NCBI GenBank assembly: GCA_021613375.1
Contig: CM038716.1
Coordinates: forward strand, 6,366,894-6,430,893
Reading direction: 5' to 3'
From: Megaleporinus macrocephalus
Lineage: Eukaryota > Chordata > Actinopteri > Characiformes > Anostomidae
DNA: 64,000 bases
Shown here: in pieces, positions 34,594 to 48,000 of the stretch
Numbering within the stretch: position 1 is the stretch's first letter
Layout: every line of letters starts with the position of its first letter
Position numbers and translations under genes: made by a program
The notes under the pieces: generated by a model
Told to the model about the DNA's origin: nothing
What the model saw: the letters and a program-made list of their open reading frames with translations, nothing else
The model's database searches: none

Positions 34594-37500
34594 CTAGCAG
34601 AGAAGAAGTGGAGAGAGTGAGTGAGTGTACTACGGAATGATGTACAGCACACTTTACTACTGCACTTTACACTTTACTACTGCACTTTACACTTTACTAC
34701 TGCACTTCACACTTTACTACTGCACTTTACACTTTACTACTGCACTTTACACTTTACTACTGCACTTCACACTTTACTACTGCACTTTACACTTTACTAC
34801 TGCACTTCACACTTAACTACTGCACTTCACACTTTACTACTGCACTTTACACTTTACTACTGAGCTTCACACTTTACTACTGCACTTCACACTTTACTAC
34901 TGCACTTTAGTACTGCACTTTACACTTTACTACTGCACTTTACTACTGCACTTCATACTTAACTACTGCACTTCACACTTTACTACTGCACTTTACACTT
35001 TACTACTGCACTTTACACTTTACTACTGCACTTTAGCACTGCACTTTACACTTTACTACGGCACTTTACTACTGCACTTCATACTTAACTACTGCACTTC
35101 ACACTTTACTACTGCACTTTACACTTTACTACTGCACTTTACACTTTACTACTGCACTTTACTACTGCACTTCACACTTAACTACTGCACTTCACACTTT
35201 ACTACTGCACTTTACACTTTACTACTGCACTTCACACTTAACTACTGCACTTCACACTTTACTACTGCACTTTACACTTTACTACTGCACTTCACACTTA
35301 ACTACTGCACTTCATACTTAACTACTGCACTTCACACTTTACTACTGCACTTTACACTTTACTACTGCACTTCATACTTTACTACTGCACTTCACACTTT
35401 ACTACTGCACTTCATACTTAACTACTGCACTTCATACTTAACTACTGCACTTTACTACTGCACTTTACACTTTACTACTGCACTTCATACTTTACTACTG
35501 CACTTCACACTTTACTACTGCACTTCATACTTAACAACTGCACTTCATACTTAACTACTGCACTTCACACTTTACTACTGCACTTTACACTTTACTACTG
35601 CACTTTACACTTTACTACTGAGCTTCACACTTTACTACTGCACTTCATACTTTACTACTGCACTTCATACTTAACTACTGCACTTCACACTTTACTACTG
35701 CACTTTACATGTTACTACTGAGCTTCACACTTTACTACTGCACTTTACTACTGCACTTTACACTTTACTACTGCACTTTACTACTGCATTTCATACTTAA
35801 CTACTGCACTTCACACTTTACTACTGCACTTTAAACTTTACTACTGCACTTCATACTTTACTACTGCACTTCATACTTTACTACTGCACTTCATACTTAA
35901 CTACTGCACTTTACTACTGCACTATACACTTTACTACTGCACTTTACACTTAACTACTGCACTTTACTACTGCACTTCACACTTTACTACTGCACTTTAC
36001 ACTTTACTACTGCACTTCATACTTTACTACTGCACTTCATACTTAACTACTGCACTTTACTACTGCACTTTACACTTTACTACTGCACTTTACACTTAAC
36101 TACTGCACTTTACTACTGCACTTCACACTTTACTACTGCACTTCACACTTTACTACTGCACTTTACACTTTACTACTGCACTTTACACTCAACTACTGCA
36201 CTTCACACATTACTACTGCACTTTACACTTTACTACTGCACTTTACTACTGCACTTTACACTTTACTACTGAGCTTCACACTTTACTACTGCACTTTACT
36301 ACTGCACTTTACATTTTACTACTGCACTTTACACTTTACTACTGCACTTTACACTTTTCTACTACACTTTACACATTACTACTGCACTTCACACTTTACT
36401 ACTGCACTTTACACTTTACTACTGCACTTCATACTTTACTACTGCACTTTACACTTTACTACTGCACTTCACACTTTACTACTGCACTTTACACTTTACT
36501 ACTGCACTTCACACTTAACTACTGCACTTTACACTTTACTACTGAGCTTCACACTTTACTACTGCACTTTACACTTTACTACTGCACTTTACACTTTACT
36601 ACTGCACTTTACACTTTACTACTGCACATTACTACTGCACTTCACACTTTACTACTGCACTTCATACTTTACTACTGCACTTCATACTTTACTACTGCAC
36701 TTCATACTTAACTACTGCACTTTACTACTGCACTTCACACATTACTACTGCACTTCACACTTAACTACTGCACTTTACTACTGCACTTCATACTTTACTA
36801 CTGCACTTCACACTTAACTACTGCACATTACTACTGCACTTCACACTTTACTACTGCACTTCACACTTTACTACTGCACTTCATGCTTTACTACTGCACG
36901 TCATACTTAACTACTGCACTTTACTACTGCACTTCACACATTACCACTGCACTTCACACTTAACTACCGCACTTTACTACTGCACTTCATACTTTACTAC
37001 TGCACTTCACACATTACTACTGCACTTCACACATTACTACTGCACTTTACACTTTACTACTGCACTTTACACTTAACTACTGCACTTTACTACTGCACGT
37101 TACACTTTACTACTGCACTTTACACTTTACTACTGCACTTCACACTTTTCTACTGCACTTTACACTTTACTACTGCACTTTACACTCAACTATTGCACTT
37201 CACACATTACTACTGCACTTTACACTTTACTACTGCACTTTCCTACTGCACTTTACACTTTACTACTGAGCTTTACACTTTACTACTGCACGTTACACTT
37301 AACTACTGCACTTTACACTTAACTACTGCACTTTACTACTGCACTTCACACATAACTACTGCACTTCACACTTAACTACTGCACTTTACACTTAACTACT
37401 GCACTTCACACTTAACTACTGCACTTTACTACTGCACTTTACACTTTACTACTGCACTTCACACTTAACTACTGCACTTTACACTTAACTACTGCACTTC

Positions 37501-39028
37501 ACACTTAACTACTGCACTTTACTACTGCACGTTACACTTTACTACTGCACTTTACACTTTACTACTGCACGTTACACTTTACTACTGCACTTTACACTTT
37601 ACTACTGCACTTTACACTTTACTACTGCACTTCATACTTTACTACTGCACTTCACATTTTACACTATATGCTGTACAACTTACACTTTAGGCTTCAGACT
37701 TTTAACGTTTATACTTGTTACATGTTTACATATTACAGGGTATGCTTTAGGTGGTGTATGTGTTTTACACTCTCACCTTCTATGGGTCTGGGCACAAAGT
37801 GTGAGCATGGTTTGGTTTTTTTGACACGGTTGCCCTTCATGATGATGCCGTCTTTGTTGAGGCCGAGGAACCAGGCACGACCGCTCTCGTGCTGTCGGTA
37901 CAGCGTGGACGAATAAATTACATAATAATTCTCAAACACGCTCTCTTTAAACTTACACTCCGCCGTGAAGACCTCCTGCAGAGAGAGACAGCAAGTACAG
38001 AGAGAGATAGTACAGAAAGAGAGAGACAGAGAGAAAGAGAGAGCAGTAAAGAGATAGCAAGAGAGAGAACAGCGAAAGAGAGTATAGAGAAAGAGAAAGA
38101 GGGACAGTACACAGACAGAGAGAAACAGTACATAGATAAAGAGAGAGAGAGTACAGAGAGAGACACAGAGGGAGCGAGAGTGAATGAAGGAGAGAAAGAG
38201 AAAGAGAGAGATTGAAATAGTACAGAAAGAGAAAGGAGAGAGTAACAAAGTGGGAATAAGAGTGTGAGGGAGAAAAAGAGTGAAATACAGAGGGAACAGA
38301 AGATATAGGTGAAGGAAACAAGAAAGAGAATGAAGGGAAAGAGAAAAAGAGGGAAAGGGGAAAAAAAGAAAGTGGTTTAAATGGTGTTTGTGTGTCATTA
38401 CAGTCGGCCACACTGACCCCCTGTGTGTGTGTCCCAGTTATTCCAACACACACAGGTGGGGTGGGGGGGAAAGGGGGGGTGGGGGGTGGGGGGTGGAGAA
38501 AACAAACAGAGCAGAAACCACCTGAGGGTCTCTCGTATACACCGTACATTAAAGAGGAACCTAAATGTTCACAGCGGTCTGCATAATTAAACAGATACGA
38601 TGTAAACAACGTGGGTTTATTCACAGTGGAGGTGAATGGAACCAGACGTCCAGCTCTAAAAGCTCCCTCACAAAATATCAAAATAAAATTTCTATATTTG
38701 TGTGGTAGACATGGTGACCCCTGTTTCAGGCCACCACCACTGACTCCATACAATCAACACTTTCACACCAAACTTGACTCTGTTTAACATCTAACCCCCT
38801 GAATGATGAACCACTATTTTTCTGTATTTGGTGGACTTTCCCTTTGCACCCGCAGTGAGTGTCTGGCTGCCAGCAGCACAGCACTAAAACTTTCTGTCTG
38901 TTTAAAATTCTCCTCGCTGATGAATCTACACAGACATCTGACGCCTCTGTATCAGTTCATTATCACCCTGAAACTCAGATTAATCAACACTCTCACACCT
39001 CACACACGATAACACACAGATCAGCTGA

Positions 39029-39072
<44 letters not shown>

Positions 39073-42000
39073 AGCAGCACGAATCTGGTCCTTATTCATC
39101 ATTTCTAGTCACCTAAAAAACTTTGGCGAAGAAACAAAGCAGAGCGTGTGTGAAATCCAGCACCTCATTTACATCTCATTTGCATAAAGCGTGCCTTAAT
39201 TTAAGCAGATGTTTCAGGAGGGAGCCAATAAAACGACAGCAGTCAGTGGCTGGCGAGCCAGTGGCAGAGCTGATGGAGGTTGGGGTGCGGTGGTGAGTGC
39301 TCTGCTCTCTTTACAGCCCCCTTCACTATGACTGACTGTGTCGTATAGAATAACACTGTTATTGCAGAGTACTTTTATTTTCTTCAGTGATCAGGACCCC
39401 CACAGGACCACCACAGAGCTGGTACTATTAGGGAGGCTGATCATTGTCAGCACTGCAGTGACACTGATGTGGTGGTGGTGTGTTAGTGTGTGTTGGTGCT
39501 GGTGTGAGTGGATCAGACACAGCAGTGCTGTGATAAGTCATAACATTAAACCCACCTCCTTGTATCTACATGCACTGTCCACTGTATCAGCTCCACTGAC
39601 CACACAGGAGGTCCACTTACAGACTGTAGTTCATCTGATTCTCTGTATACTTTATAACTCTGTTCTTTAATGATCAGGACCCCAAATGACCACCATCGAG
39701 CATTTACTATCTGGGTGGTGGATCATTCTCAGTACTGCAGTGACACTGACGTGGTGGTGGTCTGTTGTTGTCCTGGTATGAGTGGATCAGACACAGGAGG
39801 GCTGCTGGAGTATTTAAACACTGTGTCCACTCACTGTTCACTCTAATAGACACTCCTTTCTTTCTGGTCCACCGTGTAGATTTGTTTGTGTTGATCATTC
39901 TCTAGTCCTTCATCAGTGGTCATAGGACGCTGCCCACAGGACACTGTTGTCTGGATAGTTTTGGTTGGTGGACAATTCTCAGTACAGCAGTGACACTAAG
40001 GTGTTTAAACACTGCAGAAGCAGAACTGCTGTGTCTGATCCACTCACACCAGTGCAACACACACTAACATACTATCACCACGTCAGTGTCACTGCAGTGC
40101 TGAGAATGATGCACCTCCCTAATAGTACCTTCTCTGTGGTGGTCCTGACCATTAAAGAACAGGATAAAAGGGGATAAACAATGTATGCAGAGAATCAGAT
40201 GAACTACAATCTGTAAGTGTAGAACTACGAAGTGATCCTATATGGTAAGTGGAGCTGATAACAGAGACGTGTGTAGGTATAAGGTGGTGATTTTAATGTT
40301 TTGGCTGATCAGTGTATGTCTACAATAAACTTATATACTGGAAAAACACTCCGTGTGAAAACGGCACTGCTAATCAGACAGATTATAGACGTTTACGTAC
40401 ACAAAGGGTTTTAAATGTGAATAAATTAATGCATTAATGACAGAATGGATGCATGACGACTGTACAACACCCTGCAACCAACAATACAAACAACTATCAC
40501 AACTAAAACAAGCTCACATTATATTCCACACAACACTGTACTGATCAGATACAAATCACAATAGAATGCACAACAAATATAGTACAAACACACAAACAAC
40601 AAAGAAGTTTAAACACACTAAACACACCAGACAACTGTAGACAACTAACTATACAACACCTCTCTGTACAATATTTACTAATCCTGGGAAACAGACTGGA
40701 CATACAGCCAGGGGCGTAGCTAGCCCTAGTTTAGGGGTGCCCCTAAATTGAGCCCCAGCACCCCTAAAGATTAAAGTAGAAGTAGGTTTTTTCTTTTAAC
40801 GTTAATTTATTTCTGGCAAGCTGGAAATGTTACAACCATAGCGAGTTTATGGTTAAACCAATTATTTAAAGAACGAAAATACAAGAGCCCCCCCTTCGCC
40901 TAGCTAAATGGTATGATCCAGCTTCTCTCTCTCTTGCGCGCACACATCGTGTCAGTGTTTTATCTGACTGGTGTCGTGTGTCTAGTACGTTTTGTAAAGG
41001 AGTATTTTTGTACTTTATCACTCAAAACAAACACATTACAGTGATTATCAGCAGTCCATATTTTTGATCACTCTTTATTCTGTTATTGTTAGCTAGGAGT
41101 GACTATCTGAGGGTGTATTTTAGTTTAGCAGGCTAATGCTAATGCTAGGTGGTCTGTTTACTGTTTATAAAGGCGAGAGAAGCTGTAGCTGCTGTGCTGT
41201 TGGTTAGTCTGTGTGTTATTAAAGCTAAGGTGTTAGAGTAGTGCTGTCTGTATGTGTATTAGATAATTAATGTTACACAATGATAAGATATGAAGAGTTG
41301 ATACTATAACAGAACTGTGTGTGTATTAGATAATTAATGTTACAGAATGATAAGATATGAAGAGTTGATACTGTAAGGTAACTTGTGGTCAGCCAGTCAG
41401 AAAATAAGGCAGGTTCAGGTGAGAGAGTAAGGCCCGCATGACCTTGATCATATGCTCAGAATCTGCTGATAATCGTAATAATACTGATAACTGATCATTA
41501 GAATTGGTGTGTCTGATCTAAATTATTCTAAATTATTCTGTCATGACACACTTACCCCAAGTCTCATGCCCTGAATTTCTCTCATGCTCATCTTGTCACC
41601 CTTTAGCCCACAGATGCTCAATATTCAATGAGAAAAATGTGTTAAATTGATATGGAGCTATTATTTTTCTCTTATATGAAATACACACTCACACATGACT
41701 TGTATGAATGTAGTTTTTTTATGAGCTGTTCTCATTTTTAGCACCCCTAAACCTCTAAGCCTACAATTGCCCCTGCATAAACAAACCAGTACAAGTACAG
41801 TAAACTAACCAGCGTTTGTTAGGCTATTTAGCATGTAGGGCAGTAACAAATGCTTCATAGTATTTCATAAATTCACTATTTAATAATTAAAGGACTGGAA
41901 AATGCAAAAGCCAGTCAAATAATTAATATGTTTCCCACTTGTGTGACTGCACACTTCTGCATCTGTTTCACTTCAAATGGTAGCTTTTGACCACCAAAAA

Positions 42001-45000
42001 GAAATTTGGCAAATTTTTTTATGAATAATTTTCAAAAATATAGCTAGCATGAGCTCAGTCACATACACTACACTGCCAAAAGTATGCACTCACCCATCCA
42101 AATCACTGAATTTAGGTGTTCCAATCACTTCCATGACCACAGGTGTATAAAATCAAGCATCTAGTCATGCAGACTGCTTCAACACACAATAGTGAAAGAA
42201 TGGGTCACTCTTAGGGGCTCCAGTGTGGTACCATGATAGGACGCCACCAGTCATGAAATTTCCTTACTACTAAATATTCCACAGTGGACTGTCAGTGGTG
42301 TTATAACAAAGTGGAAGTGATTAAGAACGACAGCAACTCAACCACCAAGTGGTAGCCATGTACAATGACAGAGCGGGTCAGCGGATGCTGAGGAGCATAG
42401 TGCACAGAGGTCACCAACTTTCTACAGAATCAATCACTACAGACCTCCAAACTTCGTTTGGCCTTCAGATCAGCTCAAGAACAGAGCGTAGAGAGATTCA
42501 TGGAATGGGTTTTCATGGCCGAGCAGCTGCATCCAAGCCTTATATCACCAAGCGCAATGCAAAGTGTTGGATGTAGTGGCTATTGGACTCTAAAGCAGTG
42601 GACACGTCTTCTCTGGAATGACGAATCACACACATCTGGCAATCTGATGGACGAGTCTGGGTTTGCGGTTGCCAGGAGAATGGTACTTGTCTAACTGCAT
42701 TGTGCCAAGTGTTTTTCAGGGATAAAGAATGGGATGCCCCTCAAATTCATTTTTAGGGCAGATGAGCAAATACTTTTGGCAATATAGTGTATATTATTGA
42801 GAGTATATGAGAGCATGCTGGCTAGCTAACTGCCCAGGTGTATAGTATAATTGGTCACCAGGCCATTAAAGTCAACGTGGCTCTGGTGTAAAACAATTCT
42901 GAGCTTCTTAAAAATCTTCCCTCACAGACAATAAGTTTTTTTTCTCATTTTGAAAATGTTGTTTGTTCTCCTGCTACACTCTGCTGTCCAAACAGTGCCA
43001 GTAACCTGAACAGGGTCACCAGATTGGATCCAGTTTAGCACTGAAATTGGTTATGGAAAAAAAAACAATATTAGTGATTTTTTTCCATTTTTTAACTACG
43101 TTGAATCGAAAATTTAAATAAATAAATAGAATCAATGCAGAATAGCAACATAATAGTAATAAACATACATTTTTATGACAAAATATTAAAATACTGGAAA
43201 AAACCTTTGACTAAAAAGTCAAAAGAGTATTTATTGTATATTTGGCTTCAATGTTCAGCTTTGTGCTCATCCGAGTCTGTTGTCTGGTATGATGAGCTAT
43301 CACATGTAGGTTGTTTCTAAATAACTCTCAAACCACTAAGAGTGAAAGTTTACAATCTACAATAAACCAGCAAATTTGGGCTACAAATGAAAACAGCTTC
43401 CAGCAGCTGAGGCTATTTATGTTAAATGTTATAGCTTTTAAAACCTTTTTGTGCAGGTGTGATGAAGTATAACATAAACATATGGTAAACGTGCTGTGTT
43501 ACCTTGAAACATACAAAGTGATCAAACACTTTAACTACATATATAATGTATTTAATTGCAAACCAATGAATTTAAAATGAATAGACAAATAATGAATTAA
43601 ACATGATTGTGGTGTAAAGACCATTTTGAGGTTTTGACTATTACAATGTACACTTTTATACTGGCTGTGTGCGTTTTTGTGTCTGTTTTGTGTCTATTTT
43701 TAACACTTACCATGCAACCCAATCATATATACCCCAACTGCACTACCAAGACTGCCTTTCAAACAAAACCCAGCCTACAAACACAGTACATATTTGACTG
43801 GACCCATTCACACATTACCGCAAACACACACACATTGCATAACATAACACACACTGCATTATTTATAGTTTATGTACAGTATACAGTAACGCACAATGAA
43901 CCTGCACAAAACTACAACAGAAATGGTATGAATGCGATACATACCGCTCATAACGCTTGAAGAAAAGCAGCGAAACTTAATGGATGGAGCTTGAAAAGAC
44001 ATGACATTCAGTGATACACATGTCCGCTGTCACACATTCATGTCATGCACTCGCACACTCACAGAGAAATCATTATTATTATGGCATTATTATATTTTGT
44101 GTTACAGTCCATGAGGGGGCGCAAGCCCAAACACAAAAAAGCCAATCACATTAACCAGATCACTCAGTGAGCAAATGCATGCATGGTTTAATATAGAAAT
44201 AAAGAAATAATAAGTATATTGAAGTGAATCCAGACTCTGCCCACAAAAATGTGTCCTTTTATAACTACTGTTGTGCTGTTGGACAAGCTTTACAGAACAC
44301 TTTATATCACAATATCTACATTTAGAACGAGCTATACATTCAACCTAATGAGAAACTGTAGACTCAGCTTATATACAATATCTACATTTAGAACAACTAT
44401 ACATTCAACCTAATGAGAAACTGTAGCCAAGTTTATATACAATGTCTACATTTAGAGTTATACATTCAACCTAATGAGAAACTGTAGAACTCAGTATATA
44501 TTACAATACCTACATTTAGTTATACGTTCAACCTAATGAGAAACTGTAGAACTCAGTATATATTACAATACCTACATTTAGTTATACGTTCAACCTAATG
44601 AGAAACTGTAGAACTCAGTTTATATACAATACCTACATTTAGAGTTATACATTCAACCTAATGAGAAACTGTAGACTGTTTATATCACAGTACCTACATT
44701 TAGAGTTATACACTCAACCTAATGAGAAACTGTAGACTCAGTTTATATACAATACCTACATTTAGAGTTATAAATTCAACATAATGAGAAACTGTAGACT
44801 CAGTTTATATACAATACCTACATTTAGAGTTATACATTCAACCTAATGAGAAACTGTAGACTCAGTTTATATACAATACCTACATTTAGAGTTATACATT
44901 CAACCTAATGAGAAACTGTAGACTGTTTATATCACAGTACCTACATTTAGAGTTATACACTCAACCTAATGAGAAACTGTAGACTCAGTTTATATACAAT

Positions 45001-48000
45001 ACCTACATTTAGAGTTATGCATTCAACTTAATGAGAAACTGTAGACTCAGTTTATATACAATACCTACATTTAGAGTTATACATTCAACCTAATGAGAAA
45101 CTGTAGACTTTATATACAATACCTAAGAACTAAGTTCTAGGTTTTATTAGGTTGAATCGGATCTTTTCCTGTAAAGGTTGTCCAGCCTTAGAACAGTAGC
45201 TAAAATTGTGTGTATGCTGAACTTTGTTAGTTTAACTGTATCAAGAAATGTACTGTACTACGAGTAAAGAGAGAGTACTTACTGATGAGTAGAGGAATCC
45301 CTCAGCATTCATCCCCACATAGAGTCCAGCCTTCACTCCCTGAATGGCCACCACACGCAGGCCCACCGGAATCAGGTTAAATAGAGCTACAGAGAGAAAG
45401 TGAGCGGGGAGAGAGAGAGAGAGAGAGGGAACAAAAAGAAAGACAAATATAGAAACAAACAAAAATCAAAGGAAAAATGAAAAAAGGGAAAACAGAGAGA
45501 TAGGGAAAGAAAGAAACAGACACAGAGAGGTGGAGAAAGAGAGAATGATGGAGAGGGAGGAAGACAAACATAAAAGAAAGATGAAAAAGAGAGATAAACA
45601 GAGAGAGCAGGAGAGAGAAAGAAAGAGAGGGATAAGGATCAGAAAAGTCAGTAGATTACTATGTACTATGAAGCTGATTCAGTCCCTGTGAAAATCAATA
45701 GGCCCCATATCGGCCCACAAATACAGCTTAACAGAGAGAGAGAGATAGAAGAAGAGAGAGAGAGAGAGAAGGAGAGAGAGACAGAGAGAGAGAGTAAGCA
45801 GGGGATCAGCGGAGGAGTGCGGAGGATGAAGGGAGGAACGGAGGGGGAGGAGATTTGACAGAAAGAGAGAGGGGGGGGATGAGTGTACATGTGAAAGAGA
45901 GAGAGAGAAAAAGAGAGAGAGAGAAAGAGAGAGAGCGAAGATGAGTGGGTTTGAACAGAGAGGATAAGAGCACTGTTCACAGGGAATGCAGTGAACATGC
46001 CAGATGAGCAACTGTGTGTGTGTGTGTGTGTGTGTGGTGATTGGAGTGTTCAGGGGGTCGAACGCTGTGGCACTATGAGTAACACTACAGGTTGTTTACA
46101 GTAAACACGGTTCTGAAGTGTATTTATACACCTGTAGAACGCAGCATCGGCAAAACACACCTGCAGAACAGTGTCTAACTCTGTATGACTGTATGACTCT
46201 CTGTATGACTGTATAACTCTCTGTATGACTGTATAAATCTGTTTGACTGTATAACTCTGTATGACTGTATAACTCTGTTTGACTGTATAACTCTGTTTGA
46301 CTGTAAAACTCTGTATGACTATAACTCTGTATGACTGTATAACTCTCTGTATGACTGTATAAATCTGTTTGACTGTATAACTCTGTATGACTGTATAACT
46401 CTGTATGACTGTATAACTCTCTGTATGACTGTATAAATCTGTTTGACTGTATAACTCTGTATGACTGTATAACTCTGTTTGACTGTATAACTCTGTTTGA
46501 CTGTAAAACTCTGTATGACTATAACTCTGTATGACTGTATAACTCTCTGTATGACTGTATGACTTTCTGTATGACTGTATAACTCTCTGTTTGACTGTAT
46601 AACTCTGTATGACTGTATAACTCCCTGTATGACTGTATAACTCTCTATATGACTGTATAACTCTCTATATGACTGTATAACTCTCTGTTTGACTATAACT
46701 CTCTGTATGACTGTATAACTCTCTATATGACTGTATAACTCTCTGTATGACTATATAACTCTGTATGACTGTATAATTCTCTATATGACTGCATAACTCT
46801 CTGTATGACTGTATAACTCTCTGTATGACTATATAACTCTGTATGACTGTATAATTCTCTATATGACTGCATAACTCTCTGTATGACTGTATAACTCTCT
46901 GTATGACTATATAACTCTGTATGACTGTATAACTCTCTGTATGACTGTATAACTCTCTATATGACTGTATAACTCTCTGTATGACTATATAACTCTGTAT
47001 GACTGTATATCTCCCTGTATGACTGTATAACTCTCTATATGACTATATAACTCTGTATGACTGTATAACTCTCTGTATGACTGTATAACTCTCTATATGA
47101 CTGTATAACTCTCTATATGACTGTATAGCTCTCTGTATGACTATATAACTCTGTATGACTGTATAACTCTCTGTATGACTGTATAACTCTCTATATGACT
47201 GTATAACTCTCTGTATGACTATATAACTCTGTATGACTGTATATCTCCCTGTATGACTGTATAACTCTGTATGACTGTATAACTCTCTATATGACTGTAT
47301 AACTCTCTATATGACTGTATAACTCTCTGTATGACTATAACTCTCTGTATGACTGTATAACTCTCTATATGACTGTATAACTCTCTGTAAGACTATATAA
47401 CTCTGTATGACTGTATAATTCTCTATATGACTGCATAACTCTCTGTATGACTGTATAACTCTCTGTATGACTGTATAACTCTGTATGACTGTATAACTCT
47501 CTATATGACTGTATAACTCTCTGTATGACTGTATAACTCTCTGTATGACTGTATAACTCTCTGTATGACTATATAACTCTGTATGACTGTATAACTCTCT
47601 GTATGACTGTATAACTCTCTATATGACTGTATAACTCTCTGTATGACTATATAACTCTGTATGACTGTATATCTCCCTGTATGACTGTATAACTCTCTAT
47701 ATGACTATATAACTCTGTATGACTGTATAACTCTCTGTATGACTGTATAACTCTCTGTATGACTGTATAACTCTCTATATGACTGTATAACTCTCTATAT
47801 GACTGTATAGCTCTCTGTATGACTATATAACTCTGTATGACTGTATAACTCTCTGTATGACTGTATAACTCTCTATATGACTGTATAACTCTCTGTATGA
47901 CTATATAACTCTGTATGACTGTATAACTCTCTGCATGACTGTATAACTCTCTGTATGACTGTATAACTCTCTGTATGACTATATAACTCTCTATATGACT

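Noticed and set aside
34065..34640. 191-codon plus-strand open frame
   Set aside because: Antisense to fgf12 exon 5 and low-complexity T/TG runs; no family features.
34646..37663. Possible CRISPR-like array
   Set aside because: Direct head-to-tail units without unique spacers, in a vertebrate intron; it is a minisatellite.
37953..38753. 266-codon Ser/Leu-rich minus-strand frame
   Set aside because: It is CT-tract read-through in fgf12 intron 3; a companion frame only gains sense where it enters exon 4.
45241..45571. Separate small secreted proteins suggested by hydrophobic minus-strand frames
   Set aside because: One frame contains fgf12 exon 3 and reads into its CT-rich flank; the others are the flank alone.
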